Assembly: GCA_018902545.1 (NCBI GenBank)
Contig: JAHIQM010000020.1
Location: 124,001 to 188,000, forward strand
DNA length: 64,000 nt
Origin: Pseudomonadota bacterium
Lineage (GTDB): Bacteria > Desulfobacterota > Desulfovibrionia > Desulfovibrionales > Desulfomicrobiaceae
Reading direction: 5' to 3'
Shown here: in pieces, positions 44,995-52,411 of the stretch
Numbering within the stretch: the stretch's first letter is position 1
How the letters are laid out: each line of letters begins with the position of its first letter
Notes under the pieces: model-generated
What the model saw: the letters and a program-made list of their open reading frames with translations, nothing else
What the model was told of the DNA's origin: nothing
The model's database searches: none
Position numbers and translations under genes: made by a program

Positions 44995-46330
44995 GCGCTG
45001 CTCCCAGGCCGTTGCCAAGACGGATCAGGCTCCAGACGTCCCAAAACCCTGGAAAGGATTTGGCCACACAGGCGGGGTTGTCGAGATTTACGTGTATGCC
45101 CCCCAGTTCCAGCAGGGAAAAGCTCATGGCCATGCGGTGGTCGCCGTAAGTGCACATTTCTATGCTGCGCGGCAAGAGCCCGCCATTGCCGCGTATGATC
45201 ATGCCATCGGGCCTTGCCTCGATATTCACCCCGGCCTTGGACAACTCCGTGACCGGCCCCTGGATGCGGTCGCATTCCTTCAGGGCCAGGTGCGCGGCTC
45301 CGGAAATGACCGTCTCGCCAGAGGCGAAGGCGGCCATGGCCGCCACCGTGGGTACGATATCCGGGCAGGCGTTCATGTCGACCTGCGTGCCGCGCAGCGC
45401 GGACGGGAAAACCGTGACTGAGTCATCGGTCCATTCGATGCGCGCTCCCATGCGGGTCAGGATCTCAAGCATGAAACGGTCGCCCTGGGCCGAGGACCGG
45501 TTCAACCCGGAAATGCGCACCGGTGCGGCGCCGACGGCCCCGGCCGCCAGAAAGTAGGAGGCATTGGACCAGTCCCCCTCCACGCGCATGGCCCCGGCGC
45601 GGTAGGACGCCGGATGGACGATGAGGCGGATGTCCGTGGGGGGAAGACCCGCTGCCTCGGCGTGGGTGCAGGACTGCCAATCGTCAAGGATTCTGCGCTC
45701 CAGGATCACGGGCACGCCGAAGCGGGCCATGGTGTCGAGCGTCAGGGCGACATAGGGCCAGGAGGCCACGGACTTGCCGATCAGCCGGATGGTCGTCGTC
45801 CCGGTCGCCAGCGGCGCGGCCAGGAGTAGGCCCGAGAGGTACTGGCTGCTCTGTTCCAGATTGATGGTCACTTCGCCGCCGGAAAGGCCCGGACTGGACA
45901 TGACCAGGGGCGGGTAGCCGTTCTTTTCTTCGAAGGTGACGCGCACCCCCTGCTGCGTAAGGGCGTCGGTCAGGTGCGAGACGGGCCGGTCGTGCATGCG
46001 TCCTTCGCCGAAAATGCGGTAAATGCCGGGGATGGCCGTGACCACGGCGGCCATGAGCCGACAGGTGGTGCCGGACTCGCCGACGTTCATGGCGACGGGC
46101 TCGGATGCCTCTGCCCGCGTCGTCCCGCCGATGCCGTGCACAAAGAGCTTGCCTTCACGGGGCTCGATCGTCGCGCCGAGAAGGCGCAGGCATTGGGCCG
46201 TACGGGTCAGGTCCTGGCTGTCGAGCACGCCTTCGAGGAGCGACTCGCCTTCGGCCAGGGCCGCGCAGATGAGCGCCCGGTGCGACAGGGATTTGGATGA
46301 AGGCGCGGTGATGTCGATGGCGGGTTTCAT
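44984..46330 (-). CDS. aroA: 3-phosphoshikimate 1-carboxyvinyltransferase (EPSP synthase)
   Basis: 448 residues. Sixth step of the shikimate pathway. PSSKSLSHRALICAALAEG at the N-terminus, GESGTTCRLMAAVV (the usual GNAGT loop replaced by GESGT), and LALKECDRIQGPVTELSKAG near the C-terminus. The GESGT variant loop departs from the textbook class I motif and could affect glyphosate sensitivity (inference). Overlaps pheA by four bases. Confidence 0.93.
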   Translation of the reverse strand: MKPAIDITAPSSKSLSHRALICAALAEGESLLEGVLDSQDLTRTAQCLRLLGATIEPREGKLFVHGIGGTTRAEASEPVAMNVGESGTTCRLMAAVVTAIPGIYRIFGEGRMHDRPVSHLTDALTQQGVRVTFEEKNGYPPLVMSSPGLSGGEVTINLEQSSQYLSGLLLAAPLATGTTTIRLIGKSVASWPYVALTLDTMARFGVPVILERRILDDWQSCTHAEAAGLPPTDIRLIVHPASYRAGAMRVEGDWSNASYFLAAGAVGAAPVRISGLNRSSAQGDRFMLEILTRMGARIEWTDDSVTVFPSALRGTQVDMNACPDIVPTVAAMAAFASGETVISGAAHLALKECDRIQGPVTELSKAGVNIEARPDGMIIRGNGGLLPRSIEMCTYGDHRMAMSFSLLELGGIHVNLDNPACVAKSFPGFWDVWSLIRLGNGLGAAHES

Positions 46331-47445
46331 GCCTGCTCCTGGACCATGCCCGCGCCGTAGAGGTGCGGACCCGTAGGATAGCTGCCGAGCACGCGCATGG
46401 TGTGGCAGAGGCTGGTCAGGTTGTTCATGGTGTTTTCATACTGTTCCTGGGACAGATCGCACTCCACGTCCATGAAGAAGACGTATTTCCATTTTTCGCC
46501 CTTGAGCGGCCGCGACTCCAGCTTGGTCAGGTTGAGCCCCTGGTCGGCCAGCAGGTTCAGGATGGCGGCCAGGGCGCCGGGTCGGTCCGGTGTGGTGAAC
46601 AGGAGCGAGGTCTTGTCGCGGCTGCTGCCGACCGTCGGCGTGGGCCCGATGACCAGAAAGCGCGTCCAGTTGTCGGGCAGATCCTGGATGTCGAGGGCCA
46701 CGGCCTTGAGGCCATAGCGCTCCACCAGACGCGGATGCCCGATGGCGGCGAAGCCGTCGCCCTCGCGTTCGGCCTGGGCCGCCGCTGCTGCGGTGCTCTC
46801 GGTGGGGACGACGACGGCCTGGGGCACGTTGGTGCGCAGCCAGCCCGAGCATTGAGCCAGGGCCTGGGGGTGGGAATATACCGTGCGTACCGAGGCCAGA
46901 TCGGCGTTTGTGGCCAGCAGCGCGTGGCTTATGCGGCTGAAAAGTTCGGCATGGATATAGACATTGTATTGCAGGAAGAGGTCCAGGCTCTGGCCGACGC
47001 TGCCCTGCAGGGAGTTTTCGAGCGGGATCACGCCAAGGTCGGCCTTGCGCGAGGCCACGGTCAAAAAGACGTCGTGCAGGGTCGGGCAGGGGGTGAAGTC
47101 CATGGAGCGGCCAAGGTACTCAAGGCCCGCCAGGTGCGTGAAGGTCCCCTCGGGGCCGAGATAGGCCACGGCCTGAGGTTGCTGCAGACGGCGCGAGGAA
47201 GACAGGATCTCGCGGTAGATGGCGCGCAGATGATCCTCGGGCAGGATGCCGGGGCTCAAGGCGTTCAGGCGGCTTAAGACTTCCTTTTCGCGAAAGGGCT
47301 TGAAGACGATGTCCAGGGAATCGGACTTGAGTTGCCCCACCTCGCGGCTTAAGGAGGCGCGCTTGTTGAGCAGTCCCAGAAGCTGTTCATCCAGACTGTC
47401 GATCTGGGTCCGAATCTCGGTCAGGCGCTGCGTGGTCGCACTCAT
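46327..47445 (-). CDS. pheA: Chorismate mutase-prephenate dehydratase (P-protein)
   Basis: 372 residues. An AroQ-type chorismate mutase (residues 1-90: IRTQIDSLDEQLLGLLNKRA) is fused to prephenate dehydratase (VAYLGPEGTFTHLAGLEYLG; GVIPLENSLQGSVGQSLDLF) and an ACT domain (RPGALAAILNLLADQGLNL, then LESRPLKGEKWKYVFFMD), where Phe should bind and inhibit. The fused mutase can also supply prephenate to the mutase-less TyrA. Overlaps its neighbours by four bases on each side. Confidence 0.95.
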   Translation of the reverse strand: MSATTQRLTEIRTQIDSLDEQLLGLLNKRASLSREVGQLKSDSLDIVFKPFREKEVLSRLNALSPGILPEDHLRAIYREILSSSRRLQQPQAVAYLGPEGTFTHLAGLEYLGRSMDFTPCPTLHDVFLTVASRKADLGVIPLENSLQGSVGQSLDLFLQYNVYIHAELFSRISHALLATNADLASVRTVYSHPQALAQCSGWLRTNVPQAVVVPTESTAAAAAQAEREGDGFAAIGHPRLVERYGLKAVALDIQDLPDNWTRFLVIGPTPTVGSSRDKTSLLFTTPDRPGALAAILNLLADQGLNLTKLESRPLKGEKWKYVFFMDVECDLSQEQYENTMNNLTSLCHTMRVLGSYPTGPHLYGAGMVQEQA

Positions 47446-48410
47446 TCCTTGATCTCCTCGGTGATGCGCATGCCGAAATGCCGACCCGCCTGATCCGTGC
47501 GGCAGAGCACCTTGTCACCGATCTTGAGGTCGACCACGCTGACCGGGCGGCCGTCGGTTCGAACCATGCGGATGGTTTCGGCGTTCTGCAGGAAGAGGGT
47601 CCCCTTTTTCCCGCCCGCCTCGGCCTCGATGAGCAGCATGGGCCGGATTTCGACCTTGCAGCGCCCGACCGTGGCCAGGGTGGTCGATCCGTCGGCGCCG
47701 ACAATGAGCACCTCTGTTCCGGTTTTCAGTTCATCGAGATACGTGGTCCGGTCCCCAGGCATGGCCGCGTAGGCGTGCACGGCCCCGGCGTTGATGCGGA
47801 AGGGGCGGGGGGCCACGTAGGGGTTGGATTCGGTCTCGGCGTTGATGAGGAATGTAAAAGCACTCGAATTGCCGACCAGCATTCCCTGGCCGGATTTCAA
47901 AAGACTCATGGTGTCCACGCAGACGCGGTGGCCGAGCCCGGCGGAGGTGACGGCGGTGACCGTCGCGGTTTCCAGTTCCATGGTTCCCTGGCTCAGTTTG
48001 AGTTCACGCACGATGGTCTTGAGCTCCGCGGCCGCCGCGGGCAGGACGACTATTGTCTCAACCCCCCGTTCCAGGATGCCGGCGGCGAGGCGCGCCCGGT
48101 CCAGGCTGGCGGCTTCCACGGCCAGGCGGCCCGACTGGGCCAGGATGTTTTCCACGGGAATGATTTCCCAGCCTTCCCTCAGGATGACGTCCTTACCCTG
48201 GCCCAGGAGCCGCACGGCTTCTTCCTCGTCGGCCTTGGAGGACAAGAGGACATAGGGCTGGTCTTCGGCGGCCAGGACCGGGATCTTGCTGAGGGCCTGT
48301 ACCGAGGCGACATGTTCGCGTTCGACGATGACCGCGTCCACGCCGGACTCCAGGGCCAGGGTGATCTCCCCCTTGTCAAAGGGGACGCCGGAAAAGAGTA
48401 CTTTTTTCAT
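47442..48410 (-). CDS. 3-dehydroquinate synthase II (archaeal-type, AroB')
   Basis: 322 residues. NAD+-dependent enzyme that deaminates and cyclises ADTH to 3-dehydroquinate; unrelated to classical AroB. The C-terminal region matches the family: VCVDTMSLLKSGQGMLVGNSS, ESNPYVAPRPFRINAGAVHAY and GDRTTYLDELKTGTEVLIV. Known from methanogens and from Desulfovibrio, where it sits in the same operon. It lies nine bases after the ADTH synthase gene. Shikimate entry here therefore does not use DAHP (inference from the gene pair). Confidence 0.92.
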   Translation of the reverse strand: MKKVLFSGVPFDKGEITLALESGVDAVIVEREHVASVQALSKIPVLAAEDQPYVLLSSKADEEEAVRLLGQGKDVILREGWEIIPVENILAQSGRLAVEAASLDRARLAAGILERGVETIVVLPAAAAELKTIVRELKLSQGTMELETATVTAVTSAGLGHRVCVDTMSLLKSGQGMLVGNSSAFTFLINAETESNPYVAPRPFRINAGAVHAYAAMPGDRTTYLDELKTGTEVLIVGADGSTTLATVGRCKVEIRPMLLIEAEAGGKKGTLFLQNAETIRMVRTDGRPVSVVDLKIGDKVLCRTDQAGRHFGMRITEEIKE

Positions 48411-48419
48411 GACACGGAC

Positions 48420-49226
48420 CTAGAGTTTGGGTTCTTCGAGTAGCGCCAGGGCCTGCTCGACGGAGTAGTCCATGTGTACCACGGCATGCAGGGCTTGCAC
48501 CAGACGGGTCGGGTCTTCGGCCTGGAAGATGTTGCGTCCCATGGACAGGCCTGCGCCGCCGGCAGCGACGGAGTCGTGAGCCATCTGGATGATGTCGCGC
48601 GGGGATTCCATGCGCGGGCCACCGGCAATGACGATGGGGATGCAGCAGCCTTCGGTCACCCTGGAAAAGGACTCGGGATCGCCGGTGTACACGACCTTGA
48701 TCACGTCGGCGCCAAGCTCTTCGGCCAGACGAGCGCAGTGCGCCACGGTGGCTGGATCCCATTCGGATTTGATCTTGGGGCCGCGGGCGTAAACCATGGC
48801 CAGAAGCGGCATGCCCCATTCGGCGCACTTGGAGGCGACCTGGCCCATGTCGCGCAGCATGTCGCGTTCGGACTCGTCACCGAGGTTCAGGTGAACGGAT
48901 ACGGCATCCGCGCCGAGCTTGATCCCGTCTTCCACCGTGCCGACCAGGATCTTGGCGTTGGGGAAAGGGGACAGCGTGGTGCTGGCCGAAAGATGGATGA
49001 TGAGACCCACGTCGCGGCCATGACCCCGGTGCGAGCAGCGCGGCAGGCCTTTGTGCATGAGCACCGCGTTGGCTCCGCCCTCGGCCACCTTGTTCACTGT
49101 GGAGCGCAGGTCCACCAGTCCCTGGATGGGGCCGACGGTGGTCCCATGGTCCAGGGGCACGATGATGCTGCGGCCCGTGTTGCGGTTGAAGATTCGCTCC
49201 AGTCGTACGCTTTTTCCCATGTTCAT
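48420..49226 (-). CDS. ADTH synthase (2-amino-3,7-dideoxy-D-threo-hept-6-ulosonate synthase), class I aldolase family
   Basis: 268 residues. Fructose-bisphosphate aldolase-like barrel that makes ADTH from aspartate semialdehyde and a C6 sugar-derived donor, the first step of the alternative route to dehydroquinate. Visible: [46 protein letters not shown], the Schiff-base Lys region [11 protein letters not shown], and IVIAGGPRM. It is the first structural gene of the aromatic operon; GGAGG lies five bases before the ATG. The 190-base leader ahead of it holds an attenuator. Confidence 0.92.
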   Translation of the reverse strand: MNMGKSVRLERIFNRNTGRSIIVPLDHGTTVGPIQGLVDLRSTVNKVAEGGANAVLMHKGLPRCSHRGHGRDVGLIIHLSASTTLSPFPNAKILVGTVEDGIKLGADAVSVHLNLGDESERDMLRDMGQVASKCAEWGMPLLAMVYARGPKIKSEWDPATVAHCARLAEELGADVIKVVYTGDPESFSRVTEGCCIPIVIAGGPRMESPRDIIQMAHDSVAAGGAGLSMGRNIFQAEDPTRLVQALHAVVHMDYSVEQALALLEEPKL

Positions 49227-49269
49227 GATTTCCTCCGGTTTCGGCCGGGCGCCCGGGGCCTTAAAATGT

Positions 49270-49303
49270 AAAAAAGGGCCGCCGGCGTATCGCCTGCGGC
49301 CCT
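49270..49303 (-). terminator. Intrinsic terminator in the leader of the aromatic operon (attenuator)
   Basis: On the minus strand AGGGCCGC (49303-49296) pairs with GCGGCCCT (49282-49275), with an inner GGCG/CGCC stem and ATA loop, followed by a run of six T counting the stem end. It lies between the leader peptide and the first gene, with no gene upstream to terminate other than the leader peptide. Confidence 0.85.
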
Positions 49304-49358
49304 AAGGTTGGTTTGCTTCTGTCAAAAAAGGCTAAAGCAGTCCCCTCAGACCACAGGC
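49292..49358 (-). promoter_or_regulatory. Antiterminator segments of the aromatic attenuator
   Basis: GCCTGTGGTCT (49358-49348), inside leader codons 21-24, can pair without a break for 11 bases (three G-U) with AGGGCCGCAGGC (49303-49292), the 5' arm of the terminator. Competing with it, AGCAG (49364-49360) and CTGCT (49340-49336) can enclose the first segment in its own hairpin. This is the standard three-way switch of amino acid attenuators. Inferred by hand from complementarity. Confidence 0.6.
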
Positions 49359-49418
49359 TCTGCTAAAATAAAAGTACCAAAAAAAGTACAGGCTGTTATT
49401 GAGGGAGATGTTTGTCAT
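49332..49418 (-). CDS. Aromatic-rich leader peptide (28 residues)
   Basis: ATG at 49418 opens 28 codons ending with TAG at 49334-49332. Codons 11-18 read YFFWYFYF: three Phe-rich clusters with three Tyr and one Trp and no interruption. Such a run is very unlikely by chance and is the signature of a leader peptide whose translation senses charged tRNA-Phe, -Tyr and -Trp. It lies directly ahead of a terminator and of the operon that makes all three amino acids. The ribosome site is weak (CAGG about 10 bases upstream) and a perfect -35 box lies 35 bases upstream, so the 5' end may be very short. No protein function is expected. Confidence 0.8.
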   Translation of the reverse strand: MTNISLNNSLYFFWYFYFSRACGLRGLL

Positions 49419-49429
49419 AACGATTGCCT

Positions 49430-49458
49430 GACTACTCAGTTTGCCGGGAGGCTGTCAA
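49430..49458 (-). promoter_or_regulatory. Candidate promoter of the aromatic operon
   Basis: Perfect -35 box TTGACA (49458-49453) with GTAGTC/TAGTCA about 17-18 bases downstream as a poor -10. Transcription would start only a few bases before the leader peptide ATG; a promoter further upstream (for example TAAATA near 49496-49501) cannot be excluded. Confidence 0.4.
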
Positions 49459-49466
49459 GAACTTTT

Positions 49467-49481
49467 ATGACCGACGGTCAT
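49467..49481. promoter_or_regulatory. Perfect 15-bp dyad upstream of the aromatic promoter
   Basis: ATGACCG-A-CGGTCAT, a perfect palindrome about one helical turn upstream of the TTGACA box. Dyads of the TGACCG-N-CGGTCA form are commonly bound by TetR-type regulators. The protein is not identifiable from this window. Confidence 0.45.
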
Positions 49482-49609
49482 TTTTTTCGTCAGGAATATT
49501 TAGGGCTCCTGCGAGGAGCTGAGGAATCCCCATTTTTGGCATTGATGCACACCAATTTCATGCGTAGGGTGAGGCCATTCCATTCCGCCAGGACCAAGGA
49601 GAGGGTTAC

Positions 49610-50089
49610 ATGGCCTCCAGGAACGCGATGCCCGGTGTGATCCGGAAAATTTGCTTGTGGTGTCAGGGAGGAAGTCCGAAATTCGTCAGGGAGTGCGAAC
49701 ACGTCCTCTGTCCGCTGCATGCGTGCCGACTCGTCGAGGAAGGCGAAGACGCTGCGGTGCAGGAATGTATCGCGGTTTTTTGCCTGGCCTGTGCGGGCAG
49801 CCCGGAAGCGGTGGCCGATTGCAGCGCGGATGTTCCCATCGGCGCGCAGCCGCCATGTCCGGCCCATGCCTTTCGCATCCCCGAGGCAACTCCCCCGGCG
49901 CAGCAGGTAGGCTTTCTTCCGGGGCTCGGCGAAGTGCGGGGGCGATCTGCGGCATCCTCGTCCGAAGCCCATGCCGTTGAACCGGGTCCCCAGGTCGCGC
50001 AGATGGTTCCGGCCGTACTGAACCCTTCCCGGCAGGAGGATCTGGCGAACATGTATTCCGGGCGTGCGCCCGAAGCGCTGGATATCTGA
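49610..50089 (+). CDS. Hypothetical protein with duplicated Cys-rich motif
   Basis: 159 residues with a good ribosome site (AGGAGAGGG). The first 90 residues hold two copies of one pattern: CLWCQGGSPKFVRECEHVLC then CPLHACR, and CLACAGSPEAVADCSAD then CPAHAFR, that is CxxCxGSP..V..C....CPxHxxR twice. Each copy could bind one zinc. The C-terminal half is low in structure (Ala/Pro/Gln rich). I recognise the CxxC-GxS-C-CPxxxxR pattern from small proteobacterial and phage-associated proteins of unknown function. It is divergent from the aromatic operon and is followed one base later by another small gene. Confidence 0.6.
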   Translation: MASRNAMPGVIRKICLWCQGGSPKFVRECEHVLCPLHACRLVEEGEDAAVQECIAVFCLACAGSPEAVADCSADVPIGAQPPCPAHAFRIPEATPPAQQVGFLPGLGEVRGRSAASSSEAHAVEPGPQVAQMVPAVLNPSRQEDLANMYSGRAPEALDI

Positions 50090-50090
50090 A

Positions 50091-50279
50091 ATGACAGATA
50101 AAATCGAGAAGGTGGATGGGATTCTGGGGAACTTCGAGCGTCGCCGGGAAATTGAGCGGGAAGTGGCCGAGTCCAAGCCGGTGGGCAGAACTAGGCCCCG
50201 TCATAGAGAGACAACTCCGGGTTCACCGACCTGGAATGATCTTCACTCTGATGAGAGGATCGTGGATGAGAAAGGGTGA
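50091..50279 (+). CDS. Small charged hypothetical protein
   Basis: 62 residues starting one base after the preceding stop. The N-terminal half is a charged helix (DKIEKVDGILGNFERRREIE), the rest is polar and probably unstructured. No family recognised. A bulged bidirectional terminator follows about 50 bases downstream, consistent with a two-gene transcript starting at 49610. Confidence 0.45.
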   Translation: MTDKIEKVDGILGNFERRREIEREVAESKPVGRTRPRHRETTPGSPTWNDLHSDERIVDEKG

Positions 50280-50331
50280 GGCCTGGCAGGCGGCTCCAAA
50301 ACGGCGATCTGCTTCGTCACTGTAAAAAAAT

Positions 50332-50374
50332 CCAGACCCGCGCCTGAAATAACAGGGATCGGCTCTGGTTTTTT
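50332..50374. terminator. Bidirectional intrinsic terminator
   Basis: CCAGA/TCTGG (50332-50336, 50364-50368) with inner CCG/CGG and CCTG/CAGG pairs, A-rich on the left and six T on the right. It separates the plus-strand pair 49610-50279 from the minus-strand membrane protein pair. Confidence 0.65.
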
Positions 50375-50433
50375 GTTGATTCGCACAGCTTGCCAGTTTT
50401 TAAGCAACCTGGACATTTGTAATTTTCAGTCAG

Positions 50434-50622
50434 CTAACGGCGGATCAGGTCCACTCCGGTGAGGATCCAGCCTTCCAGTGCATGGTAGCTGGCGGCGATG
50501 GTTTCCCACCAGTGGTTGCCAAGGGCCAGCACTGACAGGACAGTCAGGAAGAACAGAACAGTCCAGAGCCTGTGGATGATGGCCTGGAGAATGCGCATGA
50601 TAAGGGATGAGTTGGAAGCCAT
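50434..50622 (-). CDS. Small single-span membrane protein
   Basis: 62 residues with AGAGGAG four bases before the ATG. One hydrophobic segment (LWTVLFFLTVLSVLALG) follows a short basic N-terminus (MRILQAIIHR). No family recognised. It lies 28 bases downstream of another small membrane protein gene on the same strand, and the two may act together. Confidence 0.55.
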   Translation of the reverse strand: MASNSSLIMRILQAIIHRLWTVLFFLTVLSVLALGNHWWETIAASYHALEGWILTGVDLIRR

Positions 50623-50650
50623 GGAACTCCTCTCGTCAGATTGAATCAGG

Positions 50651-50866
50651 CTACTTTCTTTCTTTGTCTTTGCGCCCGTTCCGGCCTCGGGGGGGGAATC
50701 CTATGTTTTTGATCACCCAAAAGACGGCGTATGCAAATGCCGCCAGCAGGAAAAAGCGCGGAAAAAACAGGCAGAACAGAATCCCCAGAGCCAGAATCAG
50801 GGGATGGATGCCGAGTCGCCGAACGGCATTTTGCACTTGGCGCAGTAAATTTTCAGCTTGTCTCAT
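50651..50866 (-). CDS. Small membrane protein with basic tail
   Basis: 71 residues. Amphipathic N-terminus (MRQAENLLRQVQNAVRRLG), one or two membrane segments (PLILALGILFCLFFPRFFLLAAFAYAVFWVI, about residues 22-52) and a strongly basic tail (RGRNGRKDKERK). Ribosome site weak. No family recognised. Divergent from the HD-HAD gene. Confidence 0.5.
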   Translation of the reverse strand: MRQAENLLRQVQNAVRRLGIHPLILALGILFCLFFPRFFLLAAFAYAVFWVIKNIGFPPRGRNGRKDKERK

Positions 50867-51001
50867 AGCCGCAATCCTATATGGTTAAGTCCGATTTGTT
50901 AAGCCGAATCATCTTGAAAGTAAACGGAAAACACCTTTTTTTAACGAGTCTTCGGCCCTGGGCCGCTCCTCCCTCTACCCATATTTTGCATAGGAAATTA
51001 C

Positions 51002-52384
51002 ATGTCCTGCGTTTCTTGCCGTCCCGAGTCGGGGTTCGACATCCGAGCTCTGGAGCCCCTTTTTGTTGATCACCTGCCCCGTCTTGCGCATATGTGCGAC
51101 TCCGCATCCTTTGCCGGTGATCTGGCGCGCAGTTTTTTTCTGACCGAGGAGCGCGAGAAGCTGCTGACCAGGGCAGCCCTGCTGCACGATATCGGATATG
51201 CGCCGACCCTGCGCCGGTTCGGGTATCACCCTCTGGACGGGGCCTTGTTTCTGGAGGAACAGGGCGAACATCCGTGGGTAGTGGAAGGGGTACTGCGTCA
51301 TTCCTGGGCGGGCAGAAAGGCTGGCCTCGATCCGGACGTGAGCGCGAGCTACGCGCGGCGTCCGCTTTTGCCCGAGGCGGACTGGCTGGTGCGGGCCGTG
51401 ACTGTGGCCGACTGGCGCGCAGCCGGAGTGGGCGGGCGCGTCTCTTTTGCGCGCCGCTTCCAGGACATAGCCACCCGCAACCCGCACAACCCGGACAAGG
51501 TCCGCCGGGCAGGGATCATGGTCAACGAAGTGCGCGACTGGTTTTTCGATTTGGCCCGGGATATGCCCGCTGATCGTCCCCTGCCGTGGGTCTTCTGCGA
51601 TGTGGACAACACGCTCATCCGTCCCGGGGACAGGCTTTCGGCCCCCAACAAGGCTGCGATCAGGGCCTACGTGGATGCGGGCGGAGCCTTTTCTCTGGCC
51701 ACGGGCAAGCATCCCTTAAGCATTGCGCCCTTGGCCCGGGAACTGGGCCTGTCCACGATTCAGGTGGCGGGCAACGGCTCCTGCCTGCTGGAGAATGGCG
51801 AGATCAAGGTCCTGGCCGAGTTGGGCGAGGCGGCGGAAGCGCTGGCCCTGGCCCTTGAGAGCCGGGGGCTGCCCATTGCCGTGTATCGCCCCGAAGGTAT
51901 TGAGACTGGTGCCCGGTGGCCGCAGTCTCTGGACGAGATTTTTGAGCATTACGGGGAAATCCGGCCCACACGGGTGCGTCAGTCTGGGGCCGCGCTTAAA
52001 ATTCTGTGCATCGTGGACGGGGATGACCTGCGGCGCGAGGAGGAGTTGCGCCTTCTGGCCGCGGAACACGGGGTCGACTGTTGTCGCAGCGACCGCCATT
52101 TTCTGGAATTTCTGCCCAAAGGGGGGAACAAGGGGCAGGCGGCCCGAGTCGTCATGGCGCAGGCCGGGTGGCCGGTGCTGCATTCCCTGGCCATCGGGGA
52201 TACGGAAAACGACGAACCACTTTTTGCCCTCTGCGGTGCCTGCGCGGCCATAGGCAACGCCAGCGAGTGGGCGCGTCAGGGCACGGACTGGACCGTGGGT
52301 CCATGCACGCAGGACGGAGTGGGAGGATTCCTGGACCAGGTGCGCGAGGGCCGGGGATGGGAGGGTCTGCGTTCTGAAAGATAG
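51002..52384 (+). CDS. HD-domain and HAD-superfamily hydrolase fusion
   Basis: 460 residues with two catalytic halves. The first (about 20-180) resembles an HD metal phosphohydrolase: TRAALLHDIGYAPTLRRFGYH carries the HD pair. The second (from about 198) is a Cof-type HAD phosphatase: FCDVDNTLI (motif I, nucleophile Asp), FSLATGKHPLSIAPLA, PKGGNKGQAA (motif III Lys) and AIGDTENDEPLF (motif IV). Such HAD enzymes act on sugar or nucleotide phosphates, so the fusion may process one substrate in two steps. Substrate unknown. AGGA lies seven bases before the ATG. The stop codon lies inside a palindromic TATAGGTCC repeat. Confidence 0.72.
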   Translation: MSCVSCRPESGFDIRALEPLFVDHLPRLAHMCDSASFAGDLARSFFLTEEREKLLTRAALLHDIGYAPTLRRFGYHPLDGALFLEEQGEHPWVVEGVLRHSWAGRKAGLDPDVSASYARRPLLPEADWLVRAVTVADWRAAGVGGRVSFARRFQDIATRNPHNPDKVRRAGIMVNEVRDWFFDLARDMPADRPLPWVFCDVDNTLIRPGDRLSAPNKAAIRAYVDAGGAFSLATGKHPLSIAPLARELGLSTIQVAGNGSCLLENGEIKVLAELGEAAEALALALESRGLPIAVYRPEGIETGARWPQSLDEIFEHYGEIRPTRVRQSGAALKILCIVDGDDLRREEELRLLAAEHGVDCCRSDRHFLEFLPKGGNKGQAARVVMAQAGWPVLHSLAIGDTENDEPLFALCGACAAIGNASEWARQGTDWTVGPCTQDGVGGFLDQVREGRGWEGLRSER

Positions 52385-52409
52385 GTCCTATAGGACCCAT
52401 GGGACCTAT
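52381..52409. repeat. Palindromic TATAGGTCC element between convergent genes
   Basis: ATAGGTCC (52381-52388) and GGACCTAT (52402-52409) with a partly paired centre containing TATAGGACC. Third copy of the element in the window. It contains the stop codon of the HD-HAD gene and ends two bases before the stop of the next, convergent gene. Confidence 0.6.
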
Positions 52410-52411
52410 TA

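Noticed and set aside
49467-49487. ATGACC/GGTCAT dyad followed by T run as a plus-strand terminator
   Set aside because: No plus-strand gene reads into it, and a 6-bp stem with a 3-base loop is weak; a protein operator is likelier.
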